A stretch of 7,239 nt of DNA, from contig JAGXHC010000025.1 of the NCBI GenBank assembly GCA_024636405.1, positions 1 through 7,239 of the forward strand, in the 5' to 3' direction. Below, in pieces: positions 4,775 through 7,239 of this stretch (the first letter of the stretch is position 1; every line of letters begins with the position of its first letter). The notes below the pieces were generated by a model that was not told the origin of the DNA, ran no database searches, and saw only the letters and a list, made by a program, of their open reading frames with translations. A program made the position numbers and the translations under genes. The stretch is from Sulfitobacter sp. (GTDB lineage Bacteria > Pseudomonadota > Alphaproteobacteria > Rhodobacterales > Rhodobacteraceae).

Positions 4775-6637
4775 ATGGGCCTTTTTATCGCACAGCTTCT
4801 GACGGGGCTTGCCAATGCCGGCGCGCTTTTCATGGTTGCCTCTGGTCTGTCGTTGATCTTTGGCGTGACGCGGGTGGTGAATTTTGCCCATGGGTCGTTT
4901 TACATGCTGGGGGCATATGTTGGCTATTCGCTGATGCAGGTATTGCCGGGGGCTGTCGGATTCTGGGGCGCGATCCTGCTGGCGGGGCTGATTGTCGGTG
5001 TGATCGGCGTGATCGTGGAAATCTGCGTATTGCGCCCGGTCTACAGCGCGCCGGAGCTTTTTCAACTGGTCGCCACGTTCGGTGTGATCCTTGTCATTCA
5101 GGATCTGACACTGATGATCTGGGGGCCTCAGGATCTGCTGGGTCCGCGCGCGCCCGGCCTCAAGGGGATCATCCGCGTGATGGGTGAACCGGTGCCGCAA
5201 TATGACATCGCGTTGATCGTGATCACGCCGTTTGTCGCATTGGCCCTGTGGTATCTGATCACGCGCACCCGTGTTGGCACGCTGGTCCGCGCCGCGACGC
5301 AGGACCGCGAAATGGTCGGCGCGCTTGGCGTCAATCAGGCGTGGCTGTTCACGGGCGTATTTTTTCTGGGCTGCGCGCTTGCGGGCCTGGGTGGGGCGCT
5401 GCAATTGCCCAAGGGCGGTGCGGATCTGCTGATGGATTTCTCGATCCTCGCGTCGGTGTTTGTGGTGGTGGTGATTGGTGGCATGGGGTCGTTGCCGGGT
5501 GCCTACCTTGCGGCTGTCATCATCTCGGTGCTCAATGTTTTCGGCGTCACTTATATGCCGCAATCCACGCTGGTGCTGATGTTTGTGGTCATGGCGGCGG
5601 TGCTGATGGTGCGGCCCTTTGGCTTGCTGGGGCGCGAAGAAGTCGCAGGCGAACACGGCCAGACCGGAGAGCCGGAACGCCCGATCAAACCGGCAGGCGG
5701 GCGCATCAGGGCGCTGGTCGCAGCGGGCCTTGTGGTGCTGGCCCTCTTGCCGCTTTACGGCGATAATTTTGCGGTGGTTCTGGCGACGGATATCTTGATT
5801 TTCTGCCTCTTTGCCGCCTCGCTGCATTTCATGCTGGGGCAGGGCGGGCTGGTCAGTTTTGGCCACGCCGCATTTTTTGGCGGCGGTGCCTATGTCGCGG
5901 GCTTGCTTGTCACTTACGCCAATACCCCGATGGAGCTTGCCCTGCTGCTGGCGCCTGTGGGCGCAGGGCTGGCGGCGGTCGCGATCGGGTGGGTTTGTCT
6001 GCGCTCAACGGGGGTCTATTTCGCAATGCTGACGCTGGCATTTGGACAACTGCTGTGGAGCCTGGTGTTTCAGTGGGGCGACGTCACGGGTGGCGACGAC
6101 GGGCTGGTCAATATCTGGCCCTCGGACTGGGCCTCGGACAATGACGTTTATTTCTATATCGCACTGACGCTTTGCGCGGGCGGTATCATTCTGCTGCGCC
6201 ATGCGGCGCACGCGCCGTTTGGCTACGCCCTGCGCGCGGCCCGCGACAGCGCGCGTCAGGCAGAGGCGATGGGCATCAACACCAAACGCGTGCAGTGGGT
6301 CGCCTTTGCCTTTGCGGGCATGATGGCCGGGTTGGCAGGTGGATTGTTTGTCTTTTCTAAAGGCAGCGTATTTCCCAATGAGTTGGAAATCGCGCGCAGT
6401 TTCGATGCCCTGATTGTTGTCTTTCTGGGCGGGGTAAAGACTCTTTCGGGTGGCTGGGTCGGGGGCGCGTTTTTTGAAAGCGTCAAAGATGTGCTGACGC
6501 GGTTTGAATACTGGCGTCTGGCGCTGGGGCTGCTGATCATCTTTGTCGTCATCGTGGCGCCAGAGGGCATTGTCGGATCGCTGCGCAAAATGGCTGAACG
6601 GCTTGGCTGGCTCAAAAGCCCGGAGGACGCCCAATGA
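4775..6637 (+). CDS. Fused ABC permease, LivH-like N-half and LivM-like C-half
   Basis: This 620-residue inner-membrane protein carries both permease domains of a branched-chain-type ABC importer in one chain. Residues 1-286 are LivH-like: helix-rich, with GLSLIFGVTRVVNFAHGSFY near the start, the ATPase-contact loop RAATQDREMVGALGVN at about 172-187, and GGMGSLPGAYLAA at 235-247. Residues 287-310 form a hydrophilic linker rich in Glu, Gly and Pro. Residues 311-605 are LivM-like: GQGGLVSFGHAAFFGGGAY at about 355-373, the matching contact loop RAARDSARQAEAMGIN at 487-502, and GGVKTLSGGWVGGAFFE at about 552-568. The reading frame is continuous and the linker contains no cryptic stop, so this is a real fusion. 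GGAGA (4766-4770) precedes the ATG. The end overlaps the ATPase gene by four bases. Separate livH and livM genes are the commoner form; fused forms occur in alphaproteobacteria. Confidence 0.93.
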   Translation: MGLFIAQLLTGLANAGALFMVASGLSLIFGVTRVVNFAHGSFYMLGAYVGYSLMQVLPGAVGFWGAILLAGLIVGVIGVIVEICVLRPVYSAPELFQLVATFGVILVIQDLTLMIWGPQDLLGPRAPGLKGIIRVMGEPVPQYDIALIVITPFVALALWYLITRTRVGTLVRAATQDREMVGALGVNQAWLFTGVFFLGCALAGLGGALQLPKGGADLLMDFSILASVFVVVVIGGMGSLPGAYLAAVIISVLNVFGVTYMPQSTLVLMFVVMAAVLMVRPFGLLGREEVAGEHGQTGEPERPIKPAGGRIRALVAAGLVVLALLPLYGDNFAVVLATDILIFCLFAASLHFMLGQGGLVSFGHAAFFGGGAYVAGLLVTYANTPMELALLLAPVGAGLAAVAIGWVCLRSTGVYFAMLTLAFGQLLWSLVFQWGDVTGGDDGLVNIWPSDWASDNDVYFYIALTLCAGGIILLRHAAHAPFGYALRAARDSARQAEAMGINTKRVQWVAFAFAGMMAGLAGGLFVFSKGSVFPNELEIARSFDALIVVFLGGVKTLSGGWVGGAFFESVKDVLTRFEYWRLALGLLIIFVVIVAPEGIVGSLRKMAERLGWLKSPEDAQ

Positions 6638-7239
6638 CCCCGATCCTGTCTGTACGCAACCTGTCCAAGCATTTCGGCGCGATCAAGGCCGTTGACGATG
6701 TCAGCTTTGATCTGGGGCAGGGCGAATTGCTTGCGCTTATCGGACCCAATGGCGCGGGCAAAAGCACCTGTTTCAACATGCTGATGGGTCAGCTGAAACC
6801 TAGTGCCGGGACGGTAAAATTGCAGGACAAAAGCATCGTGGGCCTGCCGCCACGGCGGATCTGGCGCATGGGGGTTGGTCGCACGTTTCAGATCACCGCC
6901 ACCTATGCATCCATGACAGTGGTGGAGAACGTGCAGATGGCGCTGATTTCGCATCATCGCAAGCTTTATTCAGTGATGCACTACGCGCATAAGATGTACC
7001 GCGACAAGGCGCTGGCGTTGCTCGACACCGTCGGGATGGTCGATCAGGCAGAGCGACATTGCGCCGTGCTGGCTTACGGTGATCTCAAGCGGTTGGAGTT
7101 GGCTGTGGCGCTGGCGCATGATCCCATTTTGCTGCTGATGGACGAACCCACCGCCGGCATGGCACCGCGCGAACGCATCGCCCTGATGCAACTGACCGCT
7201 GACATCCTTGCGCAAAAGGGCGTCAGTGTGCTTTTTACC
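6634..7239 (+). CDS. livG: ABC transporter ATP-binding protein, LivG type, 3'-truncated by the window edge
   Basis: This cytoplasmic ATPase powers the importer encoded upstream. The first 202 residues are present; LivG proteins usually have about 240-260, so roughly the last fifth lies outside. Visible motifs are Walker A GPNGAGKST (37-45), the Q-loop FQIT with Q86, a signature LAYGDLKR (146-153) in place of LSGGQ, and Walker B ILLLMDEP (165-172) with the catalytic Glu at 171. The switch histidine is not reached. LAYG is usual for LivG. The segment of about 105-125 between the Q-loop and the signature is the extended region typical of LivG over LivF. The ATG overlaps the permease stop (ATGA), with GGAGG (6622-6626) seven bases upstream. 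A livF-type second ATPase is expected directly downstream, since none is seen in the window. Confidence 0.92.
   Translation, partial: MTPILSVRNLSKHFGAIKAVDDVSFDLGQGELLALIGPNGAGKSTCFNMLMGQLKPSAGTVKLQDKSIVGLPPRRIWRMGVGRTFQITATYASMTVVENVQMALISHHRKLYSVMHYAHKMYRDKALALLDTVGMVDQAERHCAVLAYGDLKRLELAVALAHDPILLLMDEPTAGMAPRERIALMQLTADILAQKGVSVLFT

Noticed and set aside
4742..5866. Long open frame of 374 codons on the - strand opposite the permease gene
   Set aside because: Its product is dominated by His, Arg, Gln and Asp in a pattern typical of the antisense of a GC-rich membrane-protein gene. It has no recognisable domain, and the + strand frame is an unmistakable permease.

Overview
The window looks like part of an alphaproteobacterial chromosome, most likely from the Rhodobacterales/Roseobacter group. 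This rests on the GC-rich, GCG/GGC-rich codon use, the tightly packed and overlapping genes, and the gene types; no taxonomic marker is present, so it is an inference. There is no RNA gene, insertion sequence, CRISPR array or phage sign, and no gene-free stretch longer than about 150 bases.

Left part (about 1-1736, + strand). The 3' part of a UPF0280 (ApbE-like) gene overlaps the first of two tandem 'amino acid synthesis' (PF06684, formerly DUF1185) genes by 13 bases, and the two paralogues overlap each other by 4 bases (ATGA). The three are probably translated together. None has a well-established reaction that I know of, and this is the least understood part of the window.

Middle (1737-2352). 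A MarR-family regulator lies on the - strand. It converges on the paralogue pair across 18 bases that can form two short overlapping hairpins, and it diverges from the next operon. The divergent region holds several inverted repeats. One, an 18-base TTGTT...AACAA palindrome, contains a perfect TTGACA hexamer, which fits MarR repression of the right-hand operon.

Right part (2353-7239, + strand). This appears to be a catabolic and uptake operon: a single-component Rieske oxygenase alpha subunit related to vanillate demethylase and dicamba monooxygenase, a periplasmic binding protein of the branched-chain amino acid/aromatic type, a fused LivH-LivM permease, and a LivG-like ATPase cut by the window end. 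A strong 13-bp stem-loop separates the binding-protein gene from the permease gene, as expected if binding-protein mRNA is kept at a higher level.

Together the genes suggest ligand-controlled uptake and oxidation of a small organic acid, perhaps aromatic or heterocyclic. The UPF0280/PF06684 proteins may carry out a further, undescribed step. The substrate cannot be read from the sequence, and the electron-transfer partner of the oxygenase is not in the window.
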